64,000 bases of DNA from Carnegiea gigantea (Eukaryota > Streptophyta > Magnoliopsida > Caryophyllales > Cactaceae). Positions 44,290 through 57,399 of this stretch are shown here, in pieces (the first letter of the stretch is position 1; every line of letters starts with the position of its first letter). The stretch is taken from contig JAKOGI010000186.1 of assembly GCA_029747015.1 (NCBI GenBank), positions 207,501 through 271,500 on the forward strand. Direction: 5' to 3'. The position numbers and the translations under genes are program-made. Below the pieces are notes generated by a model. It saw only the letters and a program-made list of their open reading frames with translations, searched no databases and was not told the DNA's origin.

Positions 44290-47200
44290 GGAAGGTATTG
44301 AATCGAAACCCAGAAGTTAAGAGCCTACAGAAGCAAAACCCCCGATGCTCGATCTCCCCCCTTCGACGACCCCAGCTCTCCTCTCGCCGTTTCTCTCCGC
44401 TCCCATTCTTCGGCTGTTACTGTCTGCTCTGGATTCTCGGATTTCTCCCTCAAATCCTCCCCAGGTTTTCCCCCTTCTTAGTGTTCAAACAAACCAAACG
44501 CCACCACTTGTGACATTTTCCTTGGTCCAAACAAGAGGCCAAAAAAATCATTTTTATTTTCTAGTCCAAATAGAGCCTAATAGGTACTCCTCTCCTGTGC
44601 CCCCAAAAGAATTTCATTTGCTTTTGACGAGATTAACATAGTCAACCGAGCTACGAGTTCACCCTACTCATTTTCAAACTATTCAAAGCACTCTCCATCC
44701 ATGCTTAACCAATTACGGGGAAACAAATTTAGGAAGTCCGTGCATTTCCTTGAGATTTACCACAAAACTGCAATTTTCTTTGGATAGAGAAAGTATCTTA
44801 CTACGACTCTATGAACTCTAACCAAATTGAAACAATTTATCTTTAGTCTTGAAGGTTGACTTTATCAAATTCTTGAATGTCAATTTAATATAATCCTTTA
44901 CCAACCCACACCAACTCAAGAGAACCATCCCTTCGTCTCTAAGACTAAAACAATGAAATCTAAAAGAAACGAGCCAATAGTGCTAATAAGACGAAAATTA
45001 CTACATAGTTTTGCTTTTAGAGGGTTCCACGAAAGATGAGTTTTAATGTGGGATAATACCTACTTTTCCCACTTCAACATATAATTAATGACAAGAGGTC
45101 AGAGACAAAGATACACATAACAATAAAAATCAAATGGAAGAAGGGAATAAACAACATGAATAATCATCCAAATCGATGGCAATTTGGTAAGATTTTCCCA
45201 TACAAGAAAGAGTGAAAGTTTTGAAAACTATTTATCTTCTGATGGACTCGAATTGTAGAAGAGATCAGATTGCGTAAGAAATAAAAATTTTAAAAAACAG
45301 GGGGGGGGGAGAGAGAGAGAGAGAGAGAGAGAGGGAGGAAATTTGCAATTGCAGCCACTTTGTTCCTCCGATCGAGGGAGAACAAGTGTGGTTGTTAATG
45401 GGAATAAAATAATTAGCAAGGAGGAATTTCGAATGTTTTTGAGTTATTATGGACTAATGAGTTGACCAGTTTTGATCGCTTTGTATTTGGATTCCGCAGA
45501 TCGCAGTGAAATTTGTCTATTTGCTTGCTCTAATCATATTCGCTCATCGGTCTGCTTCATATGTGTCTTAAACAAGCTTTAATTAGTATGAAACTTATGC
45601 ATATATTTTAAAAATATTGACCAATGATTCAATTTCATTTGAATGAATGAATTGTTTAATCGGTCTAAATCTAAAGTATCTTGCGTTCAATTAAATTAAG
45701 GTTGGCATATAACATTCATTTTTTAAATTAAAAAGTCAGAAGTGATTTATTTATTATGAAATGAAACTCAAGGTTAGTTTAATTAAGTTATTAATTAATG
45801 AAACATATTTAGCTACATCATTGGTTCAAGACTTACCTTTCAAGAAAAGTATAATAAAACTCGGATCCTTTTTGCGTTGTTAATGGGAAACAAGAAAGCT
45901 AGTTGAAGACCATGAAATTACAGCTTTCAGTGACATGACAATGTTTGAGAAGCCAACAGAACATGAAAGCATAAAAGGGCATGACACGTCACGAAAGCAG
46001 CAAGATCTATACACCAGGATAAAAATTTATACTGTAATCCTTATTCTACCTAGCAAAGTAAATTTTATTTGTTCTCTTTAAATTTTCAATTATGTAAAAT
46101 TCTCGTATTTTTACTCGTCCTTGCATTCAGACAAATTATACTTCTATGTCTACCTAATGATGTGAGCTCAGGATTATCGTATAATGTAAGTATGTAACAA
46201 CTCCATATGACTTATATTATGGAAATAGAAGGGTCATGATTATAGAGGCAGATTTTGGGATCAGGAATCATATAAAATTGGATGGTTAGGGCAATTCTGT
46301 TGGCAATTCTGTTTTATATTGTAGTGATTTAGATTTATAAATTTAGGATTACAATATAATTTGTGCATTGTTAGATCCTATCATTTTTTTTCTCAATTTT
46401 TCCTTCTTTGTATGTTTATTTGACTCAAGATTAGTTCATGTTTGTTAAAGCAGCGAATTTGACCTCACTAATCTCTCGAGGCCTCGTGAAAGCAGAGTAT
46501 ATATTGGGAGTTATTGTTATTGTATTTGAGCTAGCTTACGTTTAACTTATAAAAGATTTTATTTTTCACATGCGTACAAGCATATATAATAATGGTGCAT
46601 TACTTTGTTGCTGTTAATATGTTGTGCATTTATACTTTTTAGTGTGCTAGCTACATTATTATCATTATAAAATATTTTATTACTTTTAAGACTTGTATAA
46701 AATAGAAATACTTTCATTTTTATTTTATTACATAGCAAAGTCATTTTTGACTTCTCAAATCGATAAATAATGGAGTGCTTAGATCTACGGTTATTACTAT
46801 TGAAAATTATATTTAATTGTAAAATATTTTTTACTTTTAAGACTTGTTTGAGTAAAAAGCATACATTAAAGACTTATTATTATTATTATTATTTTAATTA
46901 AGAAAAAAACCAACAATAATATGATATTTGTCAGTTTTACATTAATTTATTTAATTTTTTATTATATATATGATGATATATGATGATGATATGATTACAA
47001 TATGACAAAAAAGGAAAAATTGAATATAAGATTGAATAAACCAAGGCTTATTGATTTCATTTTTTGGGGGGCGGGGGGAGACGAAGGGTTTGCTTTAATC
47101 AAAATAATATTTCTTTTCTAACTTAGAAACGGTTAAGCATGGATCAGAATCCGAAACGAGGCTAGCTAGTTCAGCTGGTGGGGAGACAAGTGTGGTGTGG

Positions 47201-47419
47201 GAGTTTGCGTCGAACCTGATTGTTCATGGTTCTGAATCCATCACTTAATCTACCGATTCGTGAAATTGGGCATCTGAAATTAGTATTATGAATTATGATC
47301 CTCATCCTCATTATTATAACTTAAATATCAGTTTAGTTTCGAGTTCATTATGTGGATGCCAGGGTTTATTTTTTGGTATGAAATAAAGTTGTTCGCTTTT
47401 GGTTGATAGAGACCGAAAG
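44290..47419. other. divergent intergenic region between RhoGAP copy 1 and ABCE copy C
   Basis: The two genes start back to back. Just above 44289, C/T-rich DNA to about 44500 (minus-strand G/A-rich) fits a RhoGAP 5' leader. A (GA)n tract follows a poly-G at 45301-45333. The DNA from 45500 to 47050 is very AT-rich and without genes. From about 47060 to 47419 it becomes less AT-rich. Just before the ABCE start, TTTGGTTGATAG resembles a 3' splice site and suggests a 5'-UTR intron, as also seen for copies A and B3. Confidence 0.5.
45301..45333. repeat. poly-G / (GA)n microsatellite
   Basis: A run of about nine G is followed by about twelve GA units. Confidence 0.9.
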
Positions 47420-47728
47420 ATGGCGGATCAAAGGCTAACAAGGATAGCAATAGTTAACAACGATCGTTGCAAACCCAAGAAATGTCGTCAGGAATTCAAA
47501 AAGAGCCGCCCTGTGGTCAAAACTGGTATTAATTGCTTCAAATTGATTGAATTCTATTGCCGATCAATGTATTTACATGAAAGGTTGAAATTTTGTGTCT
47601 ATATAGGGAAGCTATGTATCGAGGTTACTGCTGCGTCAAGGATTGCTTCAATCTCTGAAGAGCTGTGCATTCGGTGTGGTATCTGTGTCAAGGTTTGTAT
47701 CATATTTGCTGCTCCTATATCCTGTTTA

Positions 47729-48104
47729 TGTTGATCAATTCTTAAACATAAAAGATATAAATCAGGAATTAAATCATGTGTACCTGATAATCCTGTAAAC
47801 GTGGTTAGGGATGAGGCCATGATTCTCACGCAGATCGAGTTCCCGTTTAGGGTGTATCGTTATGATGGCTAAGGTGAGGATGAGACTCACGAGAATAGAG
47901 AGGCACAGAGGAGGCGTAAGATTGGTATCTTGATCTCTGCCTAATACTTCTATTTATATACACCCAAGGGGAAACCCTAATTAGGTCATAAGGGTAATTA
48001 CGTCCATCAAATAATCACCAAATAAATACGTAGGGTATTTATTAGGTCAATGATCAATTAATTAGATAAATGATACCTCAGGCCACATAAAAACGTGTCC
48101 AACA
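47729..48104 (-). repeat. copia IV 3' LTR
   Basis: This 376-bp repeat matches 53529-53904 with about five differences. Confidence 0.96.
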
Positions 48105-48432
48105 TTCTCCCACTTGGCCGAGTAATCATTTATGATGAGTATTAGATAAGTCTGATCAGATTTTAATACTCATTTTAGCTCTAAACCGAAATTGTAGCAG
48201 AGAAATACAGTCATTGAATCGATATTCAATTCAAGACCCCATTAATCATACTACAATACCAAATTTAAAACTTAAATAAGCTAAGGATCAAATTGACAAT
48301 TAAACCCATAAGATTATTTTGTACATAAATGTTGTCTATATGTCTTTAGGCATGCGTAGACACATTCAGAGACAAAACAAACAAAACAATGAGGAAATTT
48401 TATTATTAAATGCAAGCAAGTACAATATGCAA

Positions 48433-51400
48433 CTAAATAAGGTCTTTAGATAACCCCATCTTCGAAAAATGTTCTTCGAAAATCTTAGGAGGGAGACCTT
48501 TAGTCATCGGATCCGCAAGCATATTCTTAGTACTTATATGCTCAATACAAAGTTTATTTTCCTCAACTCGCTCACGTACGAACAAGTACTTTGTATCAAG
48601 ATATAAAGCAGCGCCAGTCGAACTGTTACTGTTCGAGAAACTAACGGCGGCTGAGTTATCACAATAAAGCTTCAATGGTCGAGAGATGGAATTAACTACT
48701 TTGAGTCCAGTGATAAGGTTTCTGAGCAACATTCCATGACAGGTTGCGTTGTACAGCGCAATGTATTCTGCCATCATCGTAGAAGTTGCAGTCAACTCTT
48801 GCTTATGACTCTTCCACGAGATAGGTCCGCCAGCTAACATAAAGATATACCCTGAAGTGGATTTCTTGTCATCTTTGCACTTAGCAAAGTCAGAATCAGA
48901 ATAACCAACCACTTCTAAATTATCACTCCTTCTGTAAGTCAGTTTATAGTCTTTTGTCCCTTGTAGATATCGAAGAACTTTCTTAGCTGCTTTCCAGTGA
49001 TCAAGACCAGGATTGGTCTGATAACGACCTAACATTCCAGCAATGTAAGCGATATCTGGACGAGTACAGACTTGTGCATACATAAGGCTTCCTACTACTG
49101 ACGCATAAGGTATCATTCTCATCTGTTCTTTTTCAACCTCTGTTTTCGGACATTGAAATAAACCGAAAACATCTCCCTTAACTACTGGAGCCACAGAAGG
49201 AGAGCAATGTTGCATGTTATAACGTGTAAGGACACGCTCAATGTAAGCCTTTTGAGATAATCCCAAAATACCATTGACTCTATCTCGGTGTATTTCGATG
49301 CCAATAACATAAGAAGCCTCCCCGAGATCTTTCATGTCAAAATTACGCGAGAGTAAGCGCTTGGACTCATGCAACATGTCTAAACTATTACTTGCCAATA
49401 GAATGTCATCTACGTAAAGGACAAGTATAGTAAAGTTGCTCCCACTCATCTTGAGGTAGGCGCATTGATCCACTTGATTCTTTATGAAACCTTCTGACTT
49501 CAAGACTTGATGCAACTTTAGGTACCATTGACGTGATGCCTGCTTCAACCCGTATATGGATTTTTTTAGCTTACAGACTCAGTGCTCTTGACCTTCAGAT
49601 TTGAATCCTTCGGGTTGTTTCATGAACACTTCTTCATCCAAATCGCCATTAAGGAAAGCGGTTTTGACATCCATCTGATGTAGCTCTAAATCAAAATGAG
49701 CTGCAAGGGCCATAACAATTCTTAAGGAATCCTTTCGAGAGACAGGAGAAAAGGTCTCTTGATAGTCAATTCCCTCTTGCTGAGTGTAGCCCTTTGCAAC
49801 CAATCTCGCTTTGTAGCGTTCAATGTTTCCATTCGGGTCCAGTTTTGTTTTGAAGACCCATTTACATCCTACGGGTTTGACACCGTTGGGTAATTCAACC
49901 AAATCCCAAACATCATTTTTCTTCATGGAGTCAAGCTCTTCAATCATGGCTTTACTCCATTCGGAAGACTGATCACTGTTAATGGCTTCATTATAAGAGG
50001 TAGGATCAGTAAACTTTCCAGCATCCATTTCTGCTTCAGTCAGGTAGGTAACATAATCATCAAAGTTAGTAGGCCTTTTAGACCTAGATGACCTCCTGAG
50101 CAAATTTTCAGGTTGAGCATTGGCGGCATTGTCTTGATGGTTATCATTTGAGGTGTCTTCATTTCCAGGTACATTAGGAGTAGGAGGTGGTGCAGTGTCC
50201 TGCGGATTGGCATTGAGTACAAAAGGAGTAATTGGAGGTAAAGTAATCGACAAGTCTCTCCCCCCCGCGTCTTGTACTTCTAGCAATTCATCATAAGGGT
50301 TTTCACTGCTCCCACTGACCTTAAAATCTTCAAGGAAATGAGCATCTTTGGTTTCTACAATGCGAGTGACATGGGAAGGACAATAAAATCTGTAACCTTT
50401 TGAGTGAGAAGGATAACCAATGAAGTAGCAAGTTACAGTTTTCATGTCGAGTTTTTTCAAGAAGGGATTATAAAGTTTAGCTTCGGCAAGACAACCCCAT
50501 ACTTTCATATATCTTAGACTCGGTTTCCTTCCTGTCCAGAGTTCATAAGGAGTTTTAGGGACAGCTTTAGAAGGAACCCTATTGAGTATATGAACAGCTG
50601 TTTTTAAGGCCTCGGTCCAGAGAAATAGAGGTAAACCTGAGTTGGCTAACATACTGCGTACCATGTCCATTAGGGTCTTATTTCTTCTCTCAGCAACACC
50701 GTTCTGTTGAGGAGTACCAGGCATGGTATATTGGTTTACAATCCCCTGGGCCTTGCAAAACTCATAAAATGGACCAGGAGCTTGACCCACATCAGTATGT
50801 CTACCATAATATTCACCTCCTCTATCTGATCTTACAACTTTTATCTGACGATCAAGTTGTTTTTCAACTTCAGTTTTATAATCTTTAAAAGTTGTAAGTG
50901 ATTCAGATTTTTCCTTAATGAGATACAAGTACATATAACGAGAATAATCATCAATATAAGTGATAAATGAGTTATGTCCAGTTATTCCAGTGATAGAGTA
51001 AGGACAACTAATGTCAGTGTGAATGAGCTCTAATAAATTAGAACTCCTTGTGGCACCTTTCTTATTCACTGATGTCATTTTACCTTTAAGGCATTTGACA
51101 CATGTTCCAAAATCATTGAAATCGAGAGATGGTAACACTTCATTCTTCACGAGTCTAGATAGACGTTCTCGTGAAATGTGGCCTAAGCGTTGATGCCACA
51201 ACATGGATGAAGTTTCTAAGTCTCGTTTTCGTTTTCTCTTTGTTAGTGTCTGATTGATATTATATGACAACAAAGATTTGGAAAAATCATCATCTAGTTC
51301 TAATTTATAGAGACCACCATCCAGAAAACCATGACCAAACACTTGAGAATTGAAACTAATAGTAAGTCTGCCATGACCATGAGAAACATCAAAACCGTCT

Positions 51401-52479
51401 ATGTCTAACTTTGGTCCTGATACTAAATTCCGAGTAATCTCAGGAATATATAAGGTATCATAAAGTTTAATACATAAACCAGTTTTCATTATTAATTCTA
51501 AGGTTCCCATGGCTTCGACAGCTAATTCTGTTCCATTCCCCAGCTTAAGTGTTCTTCGGTTTCTTTCCAGCTTCTGGATTGTAAGGAATCCCTGAAGTGA
51601 GTTGGTTACATGAACCATAGACCCAGAGTCAAACCACCATGTATTAGTTGGAACATTTAAATTAAAGGACTCAAGTATCATGTAAAGATGATTACCTTTC
51701 TTCGTCAGCCACTCTTTAAAGTCTTGGCAGTCTTTCTGTCTATGTCCTTCCTTGCGGCAGAACTTGCAGTAAGACTTCCCTTTGGAGTTCTTAGAGCTGG
51801 AAGAAGCACTTGCATCACGTTTCTGGACTTTAGAAACTTCCTTCTTATCGACATTTCTCTTCCTCTTCTTTGGATTAGTGGTCATGAGGTAAGCCACATC
51901 AGGTTTGTCCAGCTTCAGACGCTCTTCTTCTTGTACGCACATAGCAATCAACTCATTCATCGACCACTTGACCTTCTGGGTGTTGTAGTTGACCTTGAAA
52001 GCTTCAAAAGATGCAGGAAGAGAAGTCATTATGAAGTGCACCAGAAAACCTTCACTGATCTCCATGTCTAATCCCTTGAGCTTGCGGGCCATGTCGTTCA
52101 TCATCATGATGTGCTCACGAATGCCGCTATTCCCGTCATATTTTGTAGTCACCATCTTCAAAATAAGAGTACTAGCATGTGCCTTAGAAGTTGCTTTGAA
52201 TTGTTCCTCCACGGAAGCCAGATATGTTTTAGCATTAGATGAATCTGGAATAGCTCCCCTGATGATTATGCTGATGGAATTTTTAATAAGCATAAGAGCC
52301 ATTCTGTCGCACCTCTCCCATCTCTCATGTACTATTTTATCTTCAGCAGTACTTTTATCAGTGAGGGCAGGAGGGGCAGGCTCTCTCAGTGCATAATCAA
52401 AATCCAACATGCCAAGAGTTAGCATCAGTGAATCTTTCCATGAAGAAAAATTAGCACCGTTCAAGGTCTCAATTCCCAT
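48433..52479 (-). pseudogene. copia IV gag-pol polyprotein with one in-frame stop
   Basis: From an ATG at 52479 ([18 protein letters not shown], a typical copia gag start) one frame runs to 48433, about 1349 codons, broken only by a TGA at 49581-49579 (codon 967). Domains, by approximate codon: gag 1-235; CCHC knuckle [14 protein letters not shown] near 240; protease WWFDSGS near 283; integrase zinc region WHQRLGH near 426; integrase acidic residues in HTDIS (about 486), RSDRGGEYY (about 550) and [12 protein letters not shown] (about 594); reverse transcriptase from about 875 with YVDDILL near 1023; RNase H with AEYIAL near 1238 and a C-terminal LADPMTKGLPP. An upstream in-frame ATG at 52680 only extends into the leader. 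The stop sits early in reverse transcriptase, so this copy probably cannot transpose by itself. Confidence 0.95.
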
Positions 52480-53514
52480 ATTTGGGGCTGATAATGGATT
52501 CAGATGAGAGAAATAAGACACAAAATTAAAGAAGAAGTTAAGAGGTAATGAACTAAGGCTGGCGAAGTTAAGGACCATTATATAGTAATGAAGCTGTGAT
52601 AATAGTCTATTATAACACCAAAATAATAGACTAAATTTAATTCTACTCAAACAAATGGCTTTCACTTTGGTTATGACCACTTATTTAAGTATTATGAATA
52701 ATAAAATAATGATGTGCAATTTGAATGTAACACATCACCTTTGGGCAGAAGTGAAACATTTAAATTTTAATGTACATATATATTTAGTTCGCAGTACACA
52801 ATTATAACACATCATCTTTGGACAGAAGTGAAATATTATGTATTTAAGGCGAGTGTCATGCAAATATCTGTTTAAGGATATGCACTAAATGACAATGCTT
52901 AATAAGGCTTGAAATAAATTTCACAAATGTTACACATCACCTTTGGGCAGAAGTGTACTCTAAGGTATTGTTCAAGTCAAGCAAAATAAATCAATTTAAC
53001 TAATCATAAAATGAATTTTATTTAAGATTAGTCAAATGACTTATAAATTTAATGTTAATAATTAATTAACCGCAAAAGTTAAAGCGATTCGGGCGGGGCT
53101 ACAAAAAATTTGGGGACCCATTGAAATTGATTTAATTAAAAGGCGTATAAGGTAAGAGATTTTCAAGTAAAAGGATTTAACCTTTTCAATGGTATTTTAG
53201 CATATCCCTTACTCAGTTTTGCTATTCTAGGTAAAATAAATTCATAAATAAGGAAATAGAATATATTATGCAAAAGTGAGATATGCCATACAATTTAAGG
53301 AAACACAATTATATTCCAAAACAAATACCAGAATTAGAAGATTTCATCAAAATAAGGATGAACACTTCAAATAATTCATCACAAATTATACTTGCTGATA
53401 TTCGAAGCATAAGAAAGTAATTTTATGGATTAATTCCGAAAAACTTAGATCTTAATTTTAAGGAAAAGTAATGCTGATGTCCGAAAATAAAAAGAATTGA
53501 TTCATCAACATAAG

Positions 53515-53526
53515 GCTCTGATACCA
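53515..53526 (-). other. copia IV primer-binding site (initiator tRNA-Met)
   Basis: The minus strand reads TGGTATCAGAGC two bases inside the 5' LTR. This is the standard complement of the plant initiator tRNA-Met 3' end. Confidence 0.92.
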
Positions 53527-53528
53527 CA

Positions 53529-53904
53529 TGTTGATCAATTCTTAAACATAAAAGATATAAATCAGGAATTAAATCATGTGTACCTGATAATCCTGTAAAC
53601 GTGGTTAGGGATGAGGCCATGATTCTCACGCAGATCGAGTTCCCGTTTAGGGTGTATCGTTATGATGGCTAAGGTGAGGATGAGACTCACGAGAATAGAG
53701 AGGCAGAGAGGAGGCGTAAGATTGGTATCTTGATCTCTGCCTAATACCTCTATTTATATACACCCAAGGGGAAACCCTAATTAGGTCATAAGGGTAATTA
53801 CGTCCATCAAATAATTACCAAATAAATACGTAGGGTATTTATTAGGTCAATGATCAATTAATTAGATAAATGATAACTCAAGCCACATAAAAACGTGTCC
53901 AACA
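53529..53904 (-). repeat. copia IV 5' LTR
   Basis: This 376-bp repeat is bounded by the primer-binding site on its left and the GTTTA target duplication on its right. It carries the element's promoter on the minus strand, antisense to ABCE copy C. Confidence 0.96.
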
Positions 53905-56900
53905 GTTTAACTATGTAGAGTGGAGAATATAAATTGCTGAACGTGTGTTTGCTATTGTAGAAATGCCCCTTTGGTGCCATTGAAATCAAATCATAAACCT
54001 GCCAAAAGATTTGGATAAGGATACAACTCTTCGTTATGGCCCCAATACTTTTAAGCTGCACAGGTTGGGTTCGAGTTCAACTACGTATCTATTGTCTTAT
54101 GAATTCCCAGATGCTTCATTGAGTTGGGTCTAATATCAAGAATAATTTCAATGATAGGATGCCTGTCCCTCGGCCAGGGCAAGTCTTGGGTTTGGTTGGA
54201 TCCAATGGTATTGGAAAGTCAACTGCTTTGCAAGTGCTGGCTGGGAAACTCAAGCCAAACTTGGGGCGGTTTATGGTAATGTGCTGCTATTTTGTCTTTG
54301 CGTGTAGGGGGAGGGTAAAAGAAAGTTTGTAGTTTATAATAGTGCTTTTTTGTCTTCTTTGCAGAACCCCCCTAGCTGGGAGGAAATCTTGGCTTACTTT
54401 CGTGGATCTGAACTGCAAAACTATTTCACTTGTATGTTGGAAGACAATCTCAAGGTGGGTATAACACTTTCTGTTTAGTTGATTCTTTTTGCGTAGGCAA
54501 GTTAATCTATTTGTTTGCTTATCTTTAATCACACCTGTATTTGCTCATTGTCTTTCTTTGTGGATATAACCTCTGCCTTCGAACAACTTGATTAATTGTA
54601 ATCTGTCTTCATGTTGATGCTTGCTTAATCGATAAACTAACTAATGACTGATACGGCTTTTCAAATTCTGCTCTTCTCAACTGTATGTCTAGCTGTGCAC
54701 ATTGTGTTTGTTTTTTCTACTGCATTTCACAGTTACTTGGCTTCGAGTTGCTAGTCCATTTATCTGTACTTTGCTGCTTTCTAATTGTAAGTTGATTTGA
54801 ACAGGCAATGATTAAGCCTCAATATGTTTATCATATTCCCAAGGCACACAAGGGTTTAGTTGGAGGATTTGTGGATAAAAATAATGAGAGAAGAAACAAG
54901 GCTGCGGTTTGTGATGATCTTGAACTTAATGATGTTTTAGATCGTAATTTAGAAGATCTATCTGGTGGCGAACTCCAGAGGTTTGCTATTGCTGCCGTAG
55001 TCATGCGCGAGGTGGATGTATACATATTTGATGAACCTTCAAGTCATCTGGATGTGAAACAGAGGCTTAAAGCTGCAAAGGTCATCAGATCCTTGCTGAG
55101 GCCTGACAGGTATTTTATCTTCTCATGCGAACCATTAGATATTTGGCGTCATTATGTATTGATTATGTAATACAGTCCCTAACTGTTCCATTTTCTGCAT
55201 TTCAGCTATGTAATTGTTGTGGAGCACGACCTTAGTGTTTTGGATTACTTATCTGACTTCATTTGCTGCTTATACGGGAAACCTGGTGCATATGGTGTTG
55301 TCGCCCTTCCTTTCTCGGTCAGGGAGGGGATCAATATTTTTCTGGCTGGATTTGTTCCTACAGAGAATCTGCGCTTTAGGGATGATGCTTTCACATTTAG
55401 GGTAAATGATTAAATGCTTATATCTAGAGTTGATTGCATACTTGGTCTGCTGAGTCCTCTTAATGCTTATGTTCTTAGATTGCGGAGACAGCACAAGAAA
55501 GATATGAGGATGGGGCATATTCGCAACATTGATACCCGACCATGACAATAACTCGGGGCCAATTCAGTCTGCGTGTCTTGGGGGGTGAATTCACTGATTC
55601 TCAGATTATTGTGCTACTTGGAGAAAATGGTACAGGGAAAACTACATTCGTTGACATGCTGGTAAACATTTCTCGCTGTAATATTCTCTTGATGTGTTAC
55701 TGTGTAGTCTACATTGAACTTGCTTGGGACAGAATAGAGTTTTGCTTAATATGTTTGTATTAAGGTGTTTTTGGCCACCTAGGGAATGTTCCTTTTTTTC
55801 CCTTCTTTTTTTAAACAAGCCTTTTGAATTTAATACCGTAACCGCCTTTGGAGAAAATAGTTTATGTTGATGTGGCTACTTCGGGAAAATAGCTTGCGTG
55901 CTACCTGATGTGTGGGGAAACCTTCACGTGAGCCAATGTGCATGATGTCAAACTAAACGATAACTTGGCCTTTTTTTTTTGGTCGTGTTTTGGTTGAAAT
56001 GAAACTGCATGGAAGGGAGAGTACAGATCATCACCAATGGGTTTAAAGTCTTGGCGTGTTCTCTTTCTTTCCTTATTTATGTTGATGTGGCTATGCAGTC
56101 TTCTTCTGATGAAATTTTAGTATGTTGTCTTTGAGTTGTGAAACATAGGAACATAAGATGTTTAGTCATGACAGCGTAGTAGCCCAAAGAAGACACAGTT
56201 TCCAATCTTCAGGATGCCTCTTAACATTATTTGTCTGGAATCTAATTTAGATGCAATCGTTTTCCTTTCGAAGTAGACCCTCTATGAACAAAAGGCTCAA
56301 ATCCATAAAGGATTAAGCACAGGAGTCTGGAAAACCAAGGTGGAACCTGTGTAGTAGTCAGCATGGGGACTGCTAATGTTTTCATGTATGCTCGAATCCT
56401 TAGCTTGAGTTGTGGAAGATAGGTAGGTTCACTATCTTGTTACTGTAGCAGAAACATTTTTCTGTATATACTTTGTAATCTTCTTCAAAAGCTGCCAAAG
56501 CAGAAACACGCAAAGTCTATCCAATGCTCCAATCTAATCTCAACTTTACCCCTCAGTTAACCCTTTGTTTCGCTTCCATAGGAGGGGAAGGGGGTGAGAT
56601 TCCATTTTTGCATAAAAAAGAAAACAAATAACAAAAAAGATACTGATGATATCAAATCTGGTTGGTGCAATTTGCAATTTATCAACAACTTCAAAATTTT
56701 GAATATATGGTGTTTCAAAATGTTTATCTCGGGTTATTTCTGAAGTTATTTATGAACATTTTGAGCATTCCTATGATCCTATCTGACTAAGAGTTTGTCA
56801 CATTTTCTATAATTATACAGGCTGGGAAACTGAAGCCTGATGAATCTGAAGATGAAATACCTGAACTCTATGTTTCTCCCAAGCCTCAGAGGATTGTTGC

Positions 56901-57228
56901 TAAGTATCCGCATTCTGTTAGACACTTGCTGCATGAAAAAATTTGGGATGCGTATTTGCATCCCCAATTTGTCTCCGATGTTATAAAACCACTTCAGATT
57001 GAGCAACTGATGGACCAGAATGTGCAACATTTGTCTGGTGGGGAGCTGCAAAGAGTTGCATTGAGTCTGTGCCTAGGAAAGGTAAAGACAGTTTTATGCT
57101 CTTCAAAAAGACTTCTTCTAATTCTAATAGAAGAGCACCAAAATAGAAGGGCGGGGGGGAGGGGTAAATAACTGCCACCCAAAAAAAAAAAGTAGACCTG
57201 CTCAGACATCCTTTGTCGTTACGAACTT

Positions 57229-57399
57229 GGGAGGCTTTGTGAGTGTTGCAATAATGCTTGTTGTACTTGACTGGGTTAATCTTTTGGGATGCTTTGTGAG
57301 TGTTGCAATAATGCTTGTTGTACTTGAGTAGGTTAATCTGTTGGGAGGCTTTATGAGTGTTGCAATAATGCTTGTTGTACTTGAGTAGGTTAATCTTTT
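57229..57399. repeat. 57-bp minisatellite, three units, in ABCE copy C intron 9
   Basis: Three head-to-tail 57-bp units each begin GGGAGGCTTT or a close variant and contain GTTGCAATAATGCTTGTTGT. Copy A intron 9 has a single diverged unit at about 14580 (GGAGGCTTTATAACTATTGC), so the array expanded after the copies separated. Confidence 0.9.

Larger units (their letters stand above)
47729..53904 (-). mobile_element. Ty1/copia element IV, nearly intact, in ABCE copy C intron 2
   Basis: This 6176-bp element has 376-bp LTRs (47729-48104 and 53529-53904) and a perfect 5-bp target duplication GTTTA (47724-47728 and 53905-53909). LTRs begin TGTTGATCA and end GTCCAACA, and differ at about five positions by eye (about 1.3%). 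Coding is antisense to ABCE. The primer-binding site TGGTATCAGAGC (53526-53515) lies beside the right, 5' LTR, and a short purine run (GTGGGAGAA, 48113-48105) precedes the left, 3' LTR. The low LTR divergence makes it the youngest dated insertion in the window. Confidence 0.97.

Noticed and set aside
51688..52396. Two plus-strand frames of 127 and 135 codons inside copia IV
   Set aside because: They are antisense shadows of the gag coding region; neither shows a recognisable domain.
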